Below, in pieces: positions 1-10,120 of a DNA stretch of 24,720 nt. Positions within the stretch are counted from its first letter, which is position 1, and the number at the start of each line of letters is the position of its first letter. The position numbers were made by a program, and so were the translations under genes. Under the pieces are notes generated by a model that did no database searches, was not told the DNA's origin, and saw nothing but the letters and a program-made list of their open reading frames with translations. Origin of the DNA: Priapulus caudatus (taxonomy: Eukaryota; Priapulida; Priapulimorpha; Priapulimorphida; Priapulidae); contig NW_014578633.1 in assembly GCF_000485595.1 (NCBI RefSeq), positions 1 to 24,720 on the forward strand, written 5' to 3'.

Positions 1-132
1 AGTGAGATGTTCATTCAGTTGTTTAGACTCAGACTAGCGGCACATTAAGACTGCTATTAATTTCCACCACCATACGCTTAGGAATACTTGTATTACCTAC
101 AAGTACATTCGCTTACATAATTACTGACTAAG

Positions 133-187
133 TACTACTACTAGTAGTAGTAGTACCTAACTAAGTTACTAGTATAGTACTAGTAAC
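133..187. repeat. Tandem palindromes of TAC/TAG repeat
   Basis: Positions 133-152 read the same on both strands (TAC triplets running into TAG triplets). Positions 165-174 (gttactagta) pair with 178-187 (tactagtaac) around a 3-base loop. This looks like trinucleotide expansion around an inversion point. No function is claimed. Confidence 0.7.
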
Positions 188-490
188 TACCAGGAGCCGC
201 ACGAGCCTATAGTAATAGTAAATAGTAATAATGACTAACTGTCTGTACTAGCCTATAGTAATTAACTTACTAATTAATGACGAAACCCTAACCTATTAAT
301 TGATATTAATATGTAGTATTTATGATTGATTAAATGACATTGGTTTTTTTCCCCCATGCCATACATTGGGGGCCGCATATAATATGGGAGCCATGTTCGT
401 ACACTTGACCCTAGTACTACTAGACTACTACGACTAGCAAGAAAACGCTACTTTGGCTAGGTTAGAATACCCTAGGCTATACTAGCACAG

Positions 491-576
491 CAGGCACTTT
501 GAATGCAGTTTCAATAAAATATAATGCTAAACTAAATACGAATGCTATTTAACTACGAAAATTGTTAATGTTTCTA
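491..576 (+). repeat. Dispersed repeat R1, copy 1
   Basis: Starts with caggcacttt, passes through an AAAATATAA-rich core and actaaatacgaa, and ends with taatgtttcta. The same order of words occurs at 5869-5951, in the same orientation, with several small indels. It is likely a fragment of an interspersed element; the family is not recognised. Confidence 0.5.
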
Positions 577-660
577 GGTATAGGCCTACTCTGTTTTCAA
601 GAAGGTTTCGAGGCTGTGAAAAAACGAGCTATATATTCAGACTAGGGACTCGCTCCCACC

Positions 661-1600
661 TCGATTAAAGCCATTGAGTGACTAAGCTACAGCGAGAGGT
701 GCGGAGAGTGGCGCAGTTCATGGGCTTAGGCGGCGGGGCAGGCGGCGCACTGCTTTCCAACTCGCCGGTACGAGCGCGCGCCAATTGGAACGTTGCAAAC
801 CGCTGCAGCGTTGGGGCGCGAAGAGCGCCGGTAGGTGTTTGCTGATTCTGACAGCCGTTTCCCATTACTGGCAAGTGTTCCCGAATGTCAGAATTTCGAA
901 CATTCTTTCTGTGATTTTCGCGTGACACAGCTGCGGTTACGAACAGACTTACTCGCGCTTACATAGTTTTTAAGACAAGTGAACACTGTTCACACGTGTC
1001 GCAAATGTCTACCTCTGTGTCCCCACTAAAAATTGCGGGACTGTTCGCTGGCAGGCTATGGTATGCCGTGCGCCCGTGCCATTGATTCGGCGCAGCGGAT
1101 CCTAGAGCTGCACAGCGCTGCATTACTGTCGTAGGACTTCCCCGGCCGTCGCGTGCGCCTTGCCGCCGGAATTGCGCGCGAAACATCTGCGCTTATAGAC
1201 GTCGAGCGGGCTGGTGCGGATGTGGGGGCAACACATCCTTTCGCGCGCAACGGCTTCTCCGAAAAAAAAAAAAAAAAAAAAGCACAGAGCGTAGTATCGC
1301 CGTCTCATCTGGAGCTTGCAAGTAGGTATAGCCTCACGTTATATACGCTCAGGGAAAGGCCCGTGTTGGCCGAAGCCCAGTCAAGTTTTGAGTGTCGTTT
1401 AGATTTTTCGAATTGAGAGTAACTGATGACGTCACGAGATTTAAAAACGTTCGCATTAGAAACTTATGCTTCGAGTAAATAAGAAGTCGAATTCTTACTA
1501 TTGACTATTAATTATGGCTAATTCTGATGAGTATCTTCTCGCGCTGCCAATTCTTCAACATTAAAATAATAAAAATAAATCATAATTCGCCAGGCACATT
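661..1600. other. CpG-rich intergenic segment with poly(A) run and CRE site
   Basis: Positions about 690-860 and 1060-1260 are clearly richer in CpG than the flanks. A 19-base A run lies near 1261-1280. Short open frames occur on both strands, but none resembles a known family or carries clear exon signals. A perfect CRE/ATF octamer lies at 1427-1434. Confidence 0.5.
1427..1434. promoter_or_regulatory. CRE/ATF-like octamer TGACGTCA
   Basis: Exact palindromic TGACGTCA, the consensus bound by CREB/ATF bZIP factors. No gene start is evident nearby, so a chance match is possible. Confidence 0.25.
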
Positions 1601-1675
1601 CGTGTGTGTGTGTGTCGTGTGTGTGTGTGTGTGTGTGTGCGTGCGCGTGCGTGCGTGGCGTGCGTGCGTGTGTGA
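1601..1675 (+). repeat. (GT)n / (GTGC)n microsatellite
   Basis: A run of GT dinucleotides with C interruptions that grades into GTGC words. Alternating purine-pyrimidine DNA of this kind can adopt the Z form. Confidence 0.9.
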
Positions 1676-1689
1676 GCTGTGTTGTTCAG

Positions 1690-2031
1690 CCTACGTAAGG
1701 CCAGCGAGTTAGGTTCTTGAGATACGATTCGAACAGCGATGTGTTTTCTGCCGCGCACTTTCAGGATACGCAGCGTTCATAGAGGGTCTTCCATGCAGAA
1801 GTGGAGCGCAGGTCCTACAGAGCGGGATTCGCAGGCGTGCTCCGAGCCGCGACGGCGGCGTCGGTCGGCGTGCCGGCAGATCAGCTTGCGACAGATGCTG
1901 GCGGTCTTACGTGATGCTGTTCGCGCGAGCGTCGCACCGGGCGTGCTGCTCCTCCTAGCGGAGATTGTCGCAAGCACTGAAACATAGACGCGCGCAAGAC
2001 GAACGTCCTCGTCGGCTGCGAAAGCTAGTAG
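1690..2031. other. CpG-rich intergenic segment
   Basis: GC-rich with an open plus-strand frame at about 1739-1987. The predicted peptide is arginine-rich at low complexity and matches no family I know. No splice or poly(A) context supports a gene. Confidence 0.4.
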
Positions 2032-2195
2032 ACCGCCTATCGCAGGTGACCGCCCATCACAGGTTGACGTCGCTATGCAACAGGTTGCCGCCTATACGGG
2101 CAGTGACCCGCTTATCACAGGTGCCCGCCTAATCAGCAGGTGATCCGCTTATCACCAGGTTGCCGAGCCTATCGCAGGTGACGGGCTAATCGCAG
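2032..2195 (+). repeat. Degenerate minisatellite, about nine 17-21-bp units
   Basis: Units follow the pattern accgcctatcrcaggtg. The first two are 17 bp and near identical; later units carry 1-4 bp insertions (for example at 2066-2086) and substitutions. The constant parts are CCGCcTAT and CAGGTg/t. Unit boundaries were assigned by eye. Confidence 0.75.
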
Positions 2196-2231
2196 CACTA
2201 CACGCTACACAGCAGCCCGCCCCTTTCGCTA

Positions 2232-2289
2232 CAACACACATCACACACACACACACACATCACACACACACACACACACCACACACATC
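2232..2289 (+). repeat. (CA)n microsatellite
   Basis: CA dinucleotides interrupted by two CATCA words and one CACC, showing local duplication of an interrupted block. Confidence 0.9.
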
Positions 2290-3450
2290 AATAGGTTTTG
2301 TTACTACACGCCCGCAAAGCAAAATACGCGCGCAAATTGTTATTATGATTCAATTTTTTACCGTTCACTTAATTATGAAACATCTAATTGAGATGGGGTT
2401 TGAGTGCAGTTTTGTTTGTTTCTTAACTAACAGCATAGATGTCGTCCGTGTTACGTAAGTGGTAAGTATATATATTTGCTCGTGGATTTCGGCAGGGCGT
2501 TATTAATCAATGCTTTAATTACAAATCATTGAGTAATATAAAGTATTAGCATCACGTAAAATAGCTTTGCTATCTGGCACAAATTAATGTATTCGCTATG
2601 ATTCGGTCTCCGGGTTTTTTAAGGAATAAATCGTTCGAACGTTAATAATTGTGTTTAGGTATAGGAGAGATCCGCTATAGTTCAACGGGCACTGAGGTGT
2701 GGGCGATTAGAACGGTATTAGTCAAATGTCAATACAACAATCCGGCATTTTGCGAATGCGGCATATGAACATAGTTAAGAGAGAAAAATTGAACGGCAAA
2801 AATCCATCGTAATGACCATTTTGTGGGCTTGTTGACCATGATGGGCATTATTTACATAATACGCCAGGAGTGAATATAGAGTCTAATAGTCTATTTATTC
2901 ACTCACTGATCATAACCACATCGAATATGATCAGATTTTATAGGAAGTACAACGACGATAGGAATGATAGTATACGTGCACTGTAGGGATGTACGCGTAA
3001 TATAAACTCTGATTTCACTCGCATGTAATTGTATACCTAGTAGTGCAAGTATTATTAATATTTTGGTATCGACATGCACTGCCTCAACCTTATGAGCGAT
3101 GCAACCAAGAGGTTGCGAGATGAGAAATCGCCGAAGCTGTAATGTCAAGATTTTCGATCTAGCGAATTAATGCAATTTCATGCAACTAAAACGCTCAGTG
3201 TTGATAATCTAAAATGTGGCTAAATTTTGGCCTAGTTCTTGCTTCTCCCTCTGCCTGCCCTACATTTGCATCTCTTCTCCGCTTCCTCCAGGTACAAGAC
3301 AATGGCTTATCAGCTCAAAAATTGCTACTGGCGATTGGCAGGAGCAAAGCTTTATCGTAATATAGTGATGTTGAGGTTCGGTATGTATGTATCTTCCCTA
3401 TAGGGCGGCCAAACCGCCCAAGGCGATCTGGATGCAATTTGTCACAGGGT
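2290..3450. other. Intergenic, no gene seen
   Basis: AT-rich sequence with frequent stops in all frames. A minus-strand open frame at 2903-3148 is short and unrecognised. A small GGGCGG/CCGCCC stem lies near 3402-3419. Confidence 0.5.
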
Positions 3451-3451
3451 T

Positions 3452-3540
3452 CATTCTCCTTATACCCGGAGTGCTTCGTAGCTGAAAAAACCCTTGTCGA
3501 ACGGCGTCAAACTCAGCCAAAAAGATCCGTGAAGAAACAC
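3452..3540 (+). repeat. Degenerate direct repeat R2, copy 1
   Basis: The word order cattct, cttataccc, ggaGTG, aaaaaaccc, tgtcgaacg, aaa, gatccgtgaa recurs at 3851-3940 in the same orientation. Identity is moderate with indels, so this is an old interspersed repeat or local duplication. The short frame reading through copy 1 is probably an accident. Confidence 0.5.
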
Positions 3541-3850
3541 CCTCAGTATCATTGTGCTGGTATTGTGAAACCGGGGAAAAGCAATACTAAAACACACCAA
3601 ACCAGGAGGATGAGTAAGTTGCATTTCTCCTACCTCACGCAGCTGCTGCTATTGGTCAAACCGAGAACCAATACTGAAAACTAACACCCAGTCAACAGCA
3701 GTTCAGCAAGAAAGCAGATCAGAGAAAGCACACGAGAGGATTAGACTGTAACTAGTTACCAGTACTACAGGCCTGAGGTTAGCACGGCGTAACAAGTGAG
3801 TAAACATTGTCTGTTATAATTCAATAAATTCCGCACTCGCATGGCCCTGC

Positions 3851-3940
3851 CATTCTGCCTATACCGGGGAAGTGTTCCTGTCAGGGCTGTGCCAAAAACC
3901 TGTCAAACGCAAAAACTCACCGGAAAATCCGTGAAAAACC
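3851..3940 (+). repeat. Degenerate direct repeat R2, copy 2
   Basis: Partner of 3452-3540: cattctgcctataccgggga, then gtgccaaaaacctgtcaaacg and ggaaaatccgtgaaaaacc in the same order. The copies start about 400 bp apart. Confidence 0.5.
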
Positions 3941-4670
3941 AGTAATTCGTTCAATCTCACACATTCAGCCTCACTGCACCAGTGACTGGCGCAGACCGAA
4001 AAACGCTATGACTTAGCTTTCTGCCCTCACGCTCATGATCTCATCAAGCATGCTGTATACGTGAAAGCGAAACGAAATCAATATTAAAACAGAGGGGCAT
4101 GAACCAGGACCAGTGCAGAGGTACTACTCACGTCTGAGTTCAGGAGTTTCAGTGCTGGCGGATCTCTCAGAGATGGACATTGTTACCATGTCCAAAAGCT
4201 ATGCATTTGCCTGATTCATACAAAAAATTTTTAATTACAAATGTGCAATGGGCTTGCGCGCCCAGCAGCAATTCATAGACAATATCCAGTGGACACAGAC
4301 CCACTCGCTGGCCCTTGCTCTATCTAATATATATGGAATTGTCTTTATTATCGTGGGTATGGGGGGACGATCTCAGCAATGTATAGCTTGTACGTGGGAG
4401 CTCAACGTTCGATAGCGCCCAGGAAGGTCGTCTACATATTTGCGCACGAGAGAATAACACAAAAAAGCATTGTTTTATTCAAGAGGGGCTTTGAAATGAA
4501 AGATCCAACACATTCAGTAATAGCTGCTTATATCATAATAATTTTGCTTATTTACACCATACTTACCTACTCGCACGAAGGGTCGTTGTCGTAACAGGTA
4601 ACTACAGATATGTACCCGAGGTAGTTTTAGGTTGTTTTAAGTAGTTATGTTTATATTTTATATGAGGTGT
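3941..4670. other. Intergenic, no gene seen
   Basis: Unremarkable AT-rich sequence. An open frame at 4379-4594 (plus) ends in a run of hydrophobic residues but lacks coding support and matches no family. Confidence 0.4.
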
Positions 4671-4746
4671 TTAGGGTTAGGGTTAGGGTTAGAGTTAGGG
4701 TTAGGGTTAGCGGCTTAGGGTTGGGTTAGTGCTCTAGGGTTAGGGT
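4671..4746 (+). repeat. Interstitial telomere-like TTAGGG array
   Basis: About ten TTAGGG or near-TTAGGG units, some exact and some altered (TTAGAG, CGGCTTAGGG, TTGGGTTAG). TTAGGG is the usual telomere unit of most animals outside the arthropods, which use TTAGG. The interrupted form and single-copy flanks indicate an interstitial site, not a chromosome end. Confidence 0.85.
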
Positions 4747-5868
4747 AGCACTTCTGAAGTACAGAGTCTGGTAACACTTTGTGTATACATATATTACGCT
4801 CGAGGTCAAGCATATCTGTAGTACCTGTTAACGAGCAACAGACCCCTTTAACATATCACTCATTATGTCTCCAGGGGTTCTAAGTTGGGTTGTGCTGGTC
4901 ATATAAATGTCATACTGTAACAGTTTTTTTCCCATGCTTATTATCTTATTAGACTGATTTCTAAATAGTTGATATTGTGTGCATGTTATTGTCGATTTTA
5001 CCCAATGTTCCTATTGTGTCCCATTATTAGTAGTGATGAATTAGTAGACTATTTTAACCCAGCGGGCAGCGGTACCGGCGCAGCTAGTATATACCGTAAA
5101 TGGTTCTCATGGGCGCCATCGTATTGGCGGCATTACAGAAAATCATATCGCTTGTCGTTCGCATCGCGTCATATCACGTATAGCATAAAAAGTGGGGCGA
5201 CGACGGAAGTTTGTGTACGTGCGCTAACAAAAATGAAACATGCGCCACTGACGATTGCAGAATACAGTCAGGGGAAATAGGAAGCAATGGCTACGGGAAT
5301 AGCATCTCCCTGGACTGTTAACATGGATACGGCGCCATATAGCAATCATGCCCTATAGTTAAAAAAGACAACCCGGAAAAGCGTTGTGTTTGTATCCGTC
5401 CTCACCTGCCTGCATCGTGTGATCAAGAATGAGAGACGCGGATACCAGAGAAGGCGTCGCGCAAACTGAGTGTTGAATCCGTGACCCGCTGAGCGCGATG
5501 CTGTGTGGCGCAGTTGCGCGCAAGCGCACGGCGGCGAGACAGGGCGCCCGCGAGCCGCGGAAACCGTCCTACGAAAGTATCACCTGCGCTGGCAGCTGAT
5601 TGATCAATGCGCGCAAATCCAAAGGCCGGGCACACGGATTAATAGCTGCCGAGCGAGCAGTCTCGATTTTAGGCGGGTCTAATTTCAGCCTCCAAACATA
5701 TGCACACGCCATCGCGGACAGTCTAAATTGCATGAGAATCACTGAAGAACTGCTGCCCGGTCAATCACGCGAAACGAAAGAGAAATCCAACGCACCGCGA
5801 AAGTATACAGCTTAGTCATACAGTATTAAGCCTATGCGGCGGCGTGGTGGCTGTGTGTGTGCCGACCA
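4747..5868. other. Intergenic, with a CpG-rich part at 5400-5640
   Basis: A plus-strand open frame at 4969-5280 has no recognisable domain and no supported start. Positions 5400-5640 are CpG-rich with short overlapping frames on both strands, none credible as a gene. Confidence 0.4.
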
Positions 5869-5951
5869 CAGGCACTTGAAGCGTTTCATATAAAATATAA
5901 ATGCAAATAAATACGAAATCTATGTTACTACCAAGTCCATTAATGTTTCTA
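5869..5951 (+). repeat. Dispersed repeat R1, copy 2
   Basis: Partner of 491-576: caggcacttgaa, ttcatataaaatataaatgc, aaataaatacgaa and ttaatgtttcta in the same order. The copies lie 5.4 kb apart. Confidence 0.5.
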
Positions 5952-6138
5952 TAGCTCTTCTTTCACCTAATTATTGGGCCGACAATTTCTGTAAAATGCG
6001 CGTCACAAATGCTCATCTCTAACAACAAACGCTGGCTGCCGGCCAGTAGCTGGCCGCTGCACAGCTGACATATACAAAAATATAATATTCGTATTTATTT
6101 GAGCAGTTATCTACGTTCTTATACTAATAACGTTATTA

Positions 6139-6277
6139 GCATTCTTATACGTTCAAACTGGAGCCAGGCATGCTGGACAGCACGTGTGGCATGGTAAAAT
6201 CATGTGATCTACATGCTTCACCTTCGCTCAGCAGCATCGCGCCACATTCCTCAGCTATCTAATCGTATGGGGCAATG
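6139..6277 (+). repeat. Direct tandem duplication R3, copy 1
   Basis: Begins gcattcttatacgttc and ends gtatggggcaatgg. It shares with 6331-6470, in order, ggagcc, cgtgtggcatggtaaaat, atgcttcac, gcatcgcg, cccagctat-type words and ggcaatgg. The period is about 192 bp. Confidence 0.7.
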
Positions 6278-6330
6278 GCGCTGACGACGTAAGGTCGCCG
6301 TTGACTTGCGCAAAGATAATCTTCTTCCGG

Positions 6331-6470
6331 GCGTTTTATACGTTCAGAACGTGGAGCCGGACAGGCTGACCAGCAACGTGTGGCATGGTAAAATACTGAT
6401 ATAGATGCTTCACTTACCCTTACGCATCGCGGCCCACGATTCCCAGCTATGCTGAATGTATGGGCAATGG
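6331..6470 (+). repeat. Direct tandem duplication R3, copy 2
   Basis: Partner of 6139-6277, starting gcgttttatacgttc. The longest identical word is acgtgtggcatggtaaaat. The copies have diverged by many substitutions and a few indels. An open minus-strand frame through this copy is not credible as a gene because copy 1 does not keep it. Confidence 0.7.
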
Positions 6471-6688
6471 TAAGCGCAATATATTCTAAGATGTTTTTAG
6501 TTTTAGTGATAATAGATTTTAGCGAAGCCGCAAGCATTTAAAGTGATATCTGGATGTCTTTACCGGGAATGAGATCATATATTATTGTAACCTGTATATT
6601 AATCAAATTTTCAGTTCAATACTGCCTGATGATATCTTGTTTGCAACACTTTATTTTAATTGCGTAAGTTGTTAACACTGGTTTTTGC

Positions 6689-6719
6689 AATAAACCTATT
6701 ATCTATCTATCTATCTATC
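6689..6719 (+). repeat. AATAAA followed by (ATCT)n tail
   Basis: AATAAA (6689-6694) is followed within a few bases by about four and a half ATCT units. A poly(A) signal followed by a short tandem tail is typical of the 3' end of a non-LTR retrotransposon or its SINE partner. No body of such an element is recognised upstream, so the assignment is inference. Confidence 0.4.
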
Positions 6720-7184
6720 ATGTTCAAACGTTTAATGTTAATGCATAGTCTTGCTTGTTTTTCATGAAAGCTGTCAGATTTTTTAAGGCCTTTATTACCA
6801 CACATAATAACTGTAAACAGGCGTGGAGAAGCTAGAAGCGACACTGACGCCATCTCTGATCAGAATTGAAAGAATGCGCGTGCGTTATCAATGGCACTGA
6901 GGCTAGTGTACAGTGATGGGGGATGTTTATTGTTAATGGAATATATAGCACAACAATTTATTATATATTTTATAGGTGTGTGGAAACTAATGCAGTGTGT
7001 GGAAGGCAGTCATGGATTTAATGTACTATATCCATCACTATAATTAAATATTCAGAAAATAACAACAGGCGCTATAGTAATATACGTGATTAAATTACGC
7101 TATAGGTTATAACTGTTAAATTAGGTAAAAAAATTGTTTTAGTTAAATATCCTAACTATAATGTACACCGATAATAGGCATGAC
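6720..7184. other. Intergenic, no gene seen
   Basis: AT-rich, stops in all frames, no repeats beyond short ones. Confidence 0.4.
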
Positions 7185-7445
7185 AGAGAAAAGAAAAAAG
7201 AATCGACTAGAGAAGAAGAATAAGAAGAAGAGGCATGAGGATTGAGGAGGAGGCAGGAGGAGAGGAGGAGAAGAGGAAGGAAGAAGAAGAAAGGTAAGAA
7301 GAAGAAGAAGAAGAAGAAAAGAAGGAAAAGAAGAAGCTAGACGAAGAAAAAGAAGAAGAAGAAGAAGAAGAAAAAGAAAAATAATTAAGAAGAAAAAGTA
7401 GAAGAAGAAGAAGAAGAAGAAGAAGAACGAGAAAGAACGAGATGC
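7185..7445 (+). repeat. Long purine tract, GAA/AAG-rich
   Basis: The plus strand is almost all A and G for about 260 bases, mostly AGA/GAA triplets mixed with AGG. The minus-strand open frame (poly Ser/Phe/Leu) is a by-product of triplet composition. Such polypurine-polypyrimidine tracts can form triplex (H-) DNA. Confidence 0.9.
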
Positions 7446-7509
7446 AGGCGCCGGGCAGAATGGCCAATATATGCGGGCCGGTAATTGCGTATTTGAAAAG
7501 TGATTAGGT

Positions 7510-7527
7510 GTATTATATATATAATAC
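7510..7527. repeat. 18-bp perfect AT palindrome
   Basis: gtattatatatataatac equals its own reverse complement. It may extrude as a small cruciform. No function is claimed. Confidence 0.7.
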
Positions 7528-7684
7528 GAGCCTAGTATATACTATGATATCGTAATAAATGCATAAACGGACGTGTAAGCTATTATATGGTCCGTACATG
7601 ACAACCCCGCACCACATCACAAGACGAAACCTAATATATACACACGTACTTGGCGCGCGGCTGCGCATTCGCAATCCAGCAAAG

Positions 7685-7694
7685 ATCACGTGAC
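7685..7694. promoter_or_regulatory. E-box, CLEAR/USF-like ATCACGTGAC
   Basis: Differs by one base from GTCACGTGAC, the site bound by MITF/TFE and USF bHLH-zip factors. No gene start is identified beside it. Confidence 0.2.
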
Positions 7695-7817
7695 TATGGC
7701 TTTGAAATAAGCTGCGTTTTGATTCTGGCTTTTGAAATTGCGGCCGCCAACAAAACAAGTTTAAAATAAGAGAGCAATTTTTCGTCTCGTGGTGAGATTG
7801 GTGGCGCGCATAACGGA

Positions 7818-7985
7818 AGCCGCACGCACAGCACGCACGCACGCACCGCATTGCCCACACGCGACACACCAAACACTAACATACACCGCGCGCGCGCGAC
7901 GCACGCACATCCGCACGGCGCACCGCACGCTCACAAACGCGCACACACGACACAAGCGCACACGCCACAGCCACACACAAACGCG
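7818..7985 (+). repeat. CA/CG-rich low-complexity tract
   Basis: Pyrimidine-purine alternation dominated by CAC, GCAC and CGCG words, for example cgcgcgcgcg near 7888-7898. Open frames on both strands here are low-complexity (Ala/Arg/Thr/His or Val/Cys) and are not genes. Confidence 0.8.
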
Positions 7986-7999
7986 TTGCCATGCGCGGT

Positions 8000-8860
8000 G
8001 CCTAGCTGATGAAATGGCACTTGAAAATTCGTGTTGGTCTAGCATGTACATGATCATATCACGCCGCCCCACACACACGCACACCCCAAGCCGCACCGCC
8101 GGCGATCCGCTATTTGTGACGTAAGCAACTCGAGAAATAGCCGTCGAAAGAAATCCAGGCGAAAGCAGACCGTTTGTGAAACTGCGCACCCCGATACATG
8201 CCAGAATCAAACCGAGATCGGCAACGAGCAATCTGAACGCAACGCAGAAGAGACCTGCGACCAACACGGAACCTATAGTACTGGAAGACTCTTAGCCACA
8301 CCCGTCGGAGAAGAGGCATATGAAATTCATGGAAGATGCGTGCTGTTGGCGCGCAATAAGGAGTATACATCGTCACAATCATAATGGCAAACATCAGAAC
8401 ATCAGATTGGAGCTTATCGCTCAAAGTTCATGCGGCAGTGACGAGCAGGGCTAGACGGCTACCGACCTTCACTCAGCGAACTATCGTTGGCTACACTGAA
8501 GTGAGTTACCCTAGCGTGTCGAACTGTGCACGGCGCGGCAGTCTACGTCATGCAGCGGAGCTTGTTTTTTAAAAAAAACACGGGAATGATACGTAGATGG
8601 ACTCGTTGCGCCATCTATGGGTGGCGATAACTTCCAAATTAATGTGAAGGCATAAATCAGCGAAAACGGAAAATTATTTTTCTACACGAAAAGCACGCGC
8701 GCCGAGCCACAAAGCAACAAAAACGAGTATTTGCATTTATTCTCGCCCTACGTGCATAGTCGAAAGGCTTCTGGAAGCGCCACAACTGCTCAATTGACCG
8801 ATAGCAGGCCGATTTGACAGAACCGTTAAAGTCATATTGACAGAGCAGCGATTTGGATGA
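8000..8860. other. Intergenic, no gene seen
   Basis: Moderate GC. Overlapping short frames on both strands match no family. gcgccatctatgg near 8608 resembles words often seen in LTRs and in animal promoters but is too short to assign. Confidence 0.4.
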
Positions 8861-8867
8861 AAAGGCA

Positions 8868-8883
8868 CCACCAGGTGGCGCTA
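8868..8883 (+). promoter_or_regulatory. CTCF-like motif CCACCAGGTGGCGCTA
   Basis: Differs from the widely used CTCF core (CCACCAGGGGGCGCTA) at one position, where T replaces G in the variable part. CTCF is present across bilaterians. A single motif is weak evidence of occupancy. Confidence 0.35.
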
Positions 8884-8945
8884 TTCGCGCTTCGCGCGTA
8901 TATCCGGCTGCAGAATGTCTAGGATGAAAGTAGGTACGAAATACT

Positions 8946-9330
8946 CACGTGTCAAAATGCGTGCTGTAGGTAGTAGGAGCAGCGGGATATGTAAAATCGC
9001 GGGCGCGCTGTCGCCAGTTATATATCGCCTGTGCGATGATCATACGTGTGGCTATAGTTACTCAGTCGTGAAGGACGAGATGGGCAGGCCACACCCGGCT
9101 CCTGATTGGTCGGTATAACGACAACGTGATTAAATATCGGCGAATGTAAAATTTTATTTATTTCGAAATTGCCGTGGGCACGTTGGATGGGTGGGTTCCG
9201 TGAAGGCTCGCTTCCGTTTATTTTCCCCCTTCACCCATCAAAATCTCATGGCAGGGTCGATCACGTGCTATATACCACGTGCTTAGATCTCAGACGCTCC
9301 GACGCACCGTATAAAATCACGTGTTACGCC
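8946..9330. promoter_or_regulatory. E-box cluster with TATA-like element
   Basis: CACGTG occurs at 8946-8951, 9262-9267, 9276-9281 and 9318-9323. Three of the four fall within 62 bases, and TATAAAA lies at 9310-9316. CACGTG is bound by MYC/MAX, USF, MITF and CLOCK-type bHLH factors. No gene can be traced downstream on either strand, so promoter function is speculative. Confidence 0.25.
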
Positions 9331-10018
9331 ATAAAAACACCACATAATTATGCGCAACACCTAGCTCGTGTGCGAACGTGGCCCCAGCCGTATCCGCGTC
9401 GTGAGGGGATAATAAATTATTATTCCACCATTCCGCCTCGTATTCACGAAGTTTCCACTTCATAGTCCATTGTAGACAACATGTGGCTATAAACTTTCCT
9501 ACTGTTAATTAAGTGTTCTATTTGATAAAGGAATGTAATGTCGCAGAGAATGTTTAATAAAAGGCCAGGTGGTTAAGAAAGAATCCAAAATAATTAGGCT
9601 TGTTTATAATAAGTTCTACATGAGTTTTGTGTAACCAAGGTTTGTTCTCCCGATTCATACATTAACAGCAAAAACGGACTATTATAACAACATCATAAAT
9701 TATAACATTATAATATGTATATCATAAATATTATAACAATAATATAAAGTATAAACAATTAAAAATATGACGACTAGAGCATTTATCGCGAAAATCACGA
9801 ATCAGGGTGAAGAACGAAACACGAATCCCGACGAAGCATTTTAAAAATGACGAATATATATATACGGCTTAAATAGACAAAAACCATTGCCCTATGTAGT
9901 TCCGTTTAAGTTTAGTAAACAAGGTTTATTCTCCCGATAGGGCCTCACTAATATCTTTAATAAAATCATATTTTCATCGATTTATTTAAAATCGATTTTA
10001 TTATAGAGATCAGTGTAC
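9330..10018. other. AT-rich intergenic DNA with short direct repeats
   Basis: A 24-bp word at 9631-9654 recurs at 9915-9938 (22 of 24 identical), and a 27-bp word at 9795-9821 recurs at 10139-10165 (25 of 27). Both pairs surround or approach the foldback at 10028-10120. No gene is seen. Confidence 0.55.
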
Positions 10019-10027
10019 GGCCTTCAT

Positions 10028-10120
10028 AGACTGGTGCTCGCTCCCACCTCTCGGCTTAGTTACTCGCTGGGCGCGCCAGCGAGTAACTAAGCCGAGAGGT
10101 GGGAGCGAGCACCAGTATAG
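10028..10120. mobile_element. Foldback/MITE-like element with 40-bp perfect arms
   Basis: The arm at 10031-10070 is the exact reverse complement of 10076-10115, leaving a five-base GCGCG loop. The unit is flanked by a direct 9-bp repeat ggccttcat at 10019-10027 and 10121-10129, which looks like a target-site duplication. Nine-base duplications are typical of Mutator-like elements and eight-base ones of hAT, but the outermost bases of the two ends do not match perfectly. There is no coding capacity, so it is non-autonomous if mobile. Confidence 0.7.

Larger units (their letters stand above)
1..660. other. AT-rich intergenic DNA with TAC/TAG palindromes
   Basis: No open frame of note. The stretch is rich in TAC and TAG words. 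A perfect 20-bp palindrome lies at 133-152 and a 10-bp inverted repeat with a 3-base loop at 165-174/178-187. A copy of a dispersed repeat lies at 491-576. Confidence 0.6.

Noticed and set aside
1739-1987. Plus-strand frame in CpG-rich DNA
   Set aside because: Arg-rich and of no known family; open mainly because the segment is GC-rich.
4969-5280. 103-codon plus-strand frame
   Set aside because: Starts without ATG at the given point and has no domain, splice or poly(A) support.
7207-7467. Minus-strand frame rich in Ser, Phe and Leu
   Set aside because: It is a translation of the GAA/AAG purine tract; low complexity with no domain.
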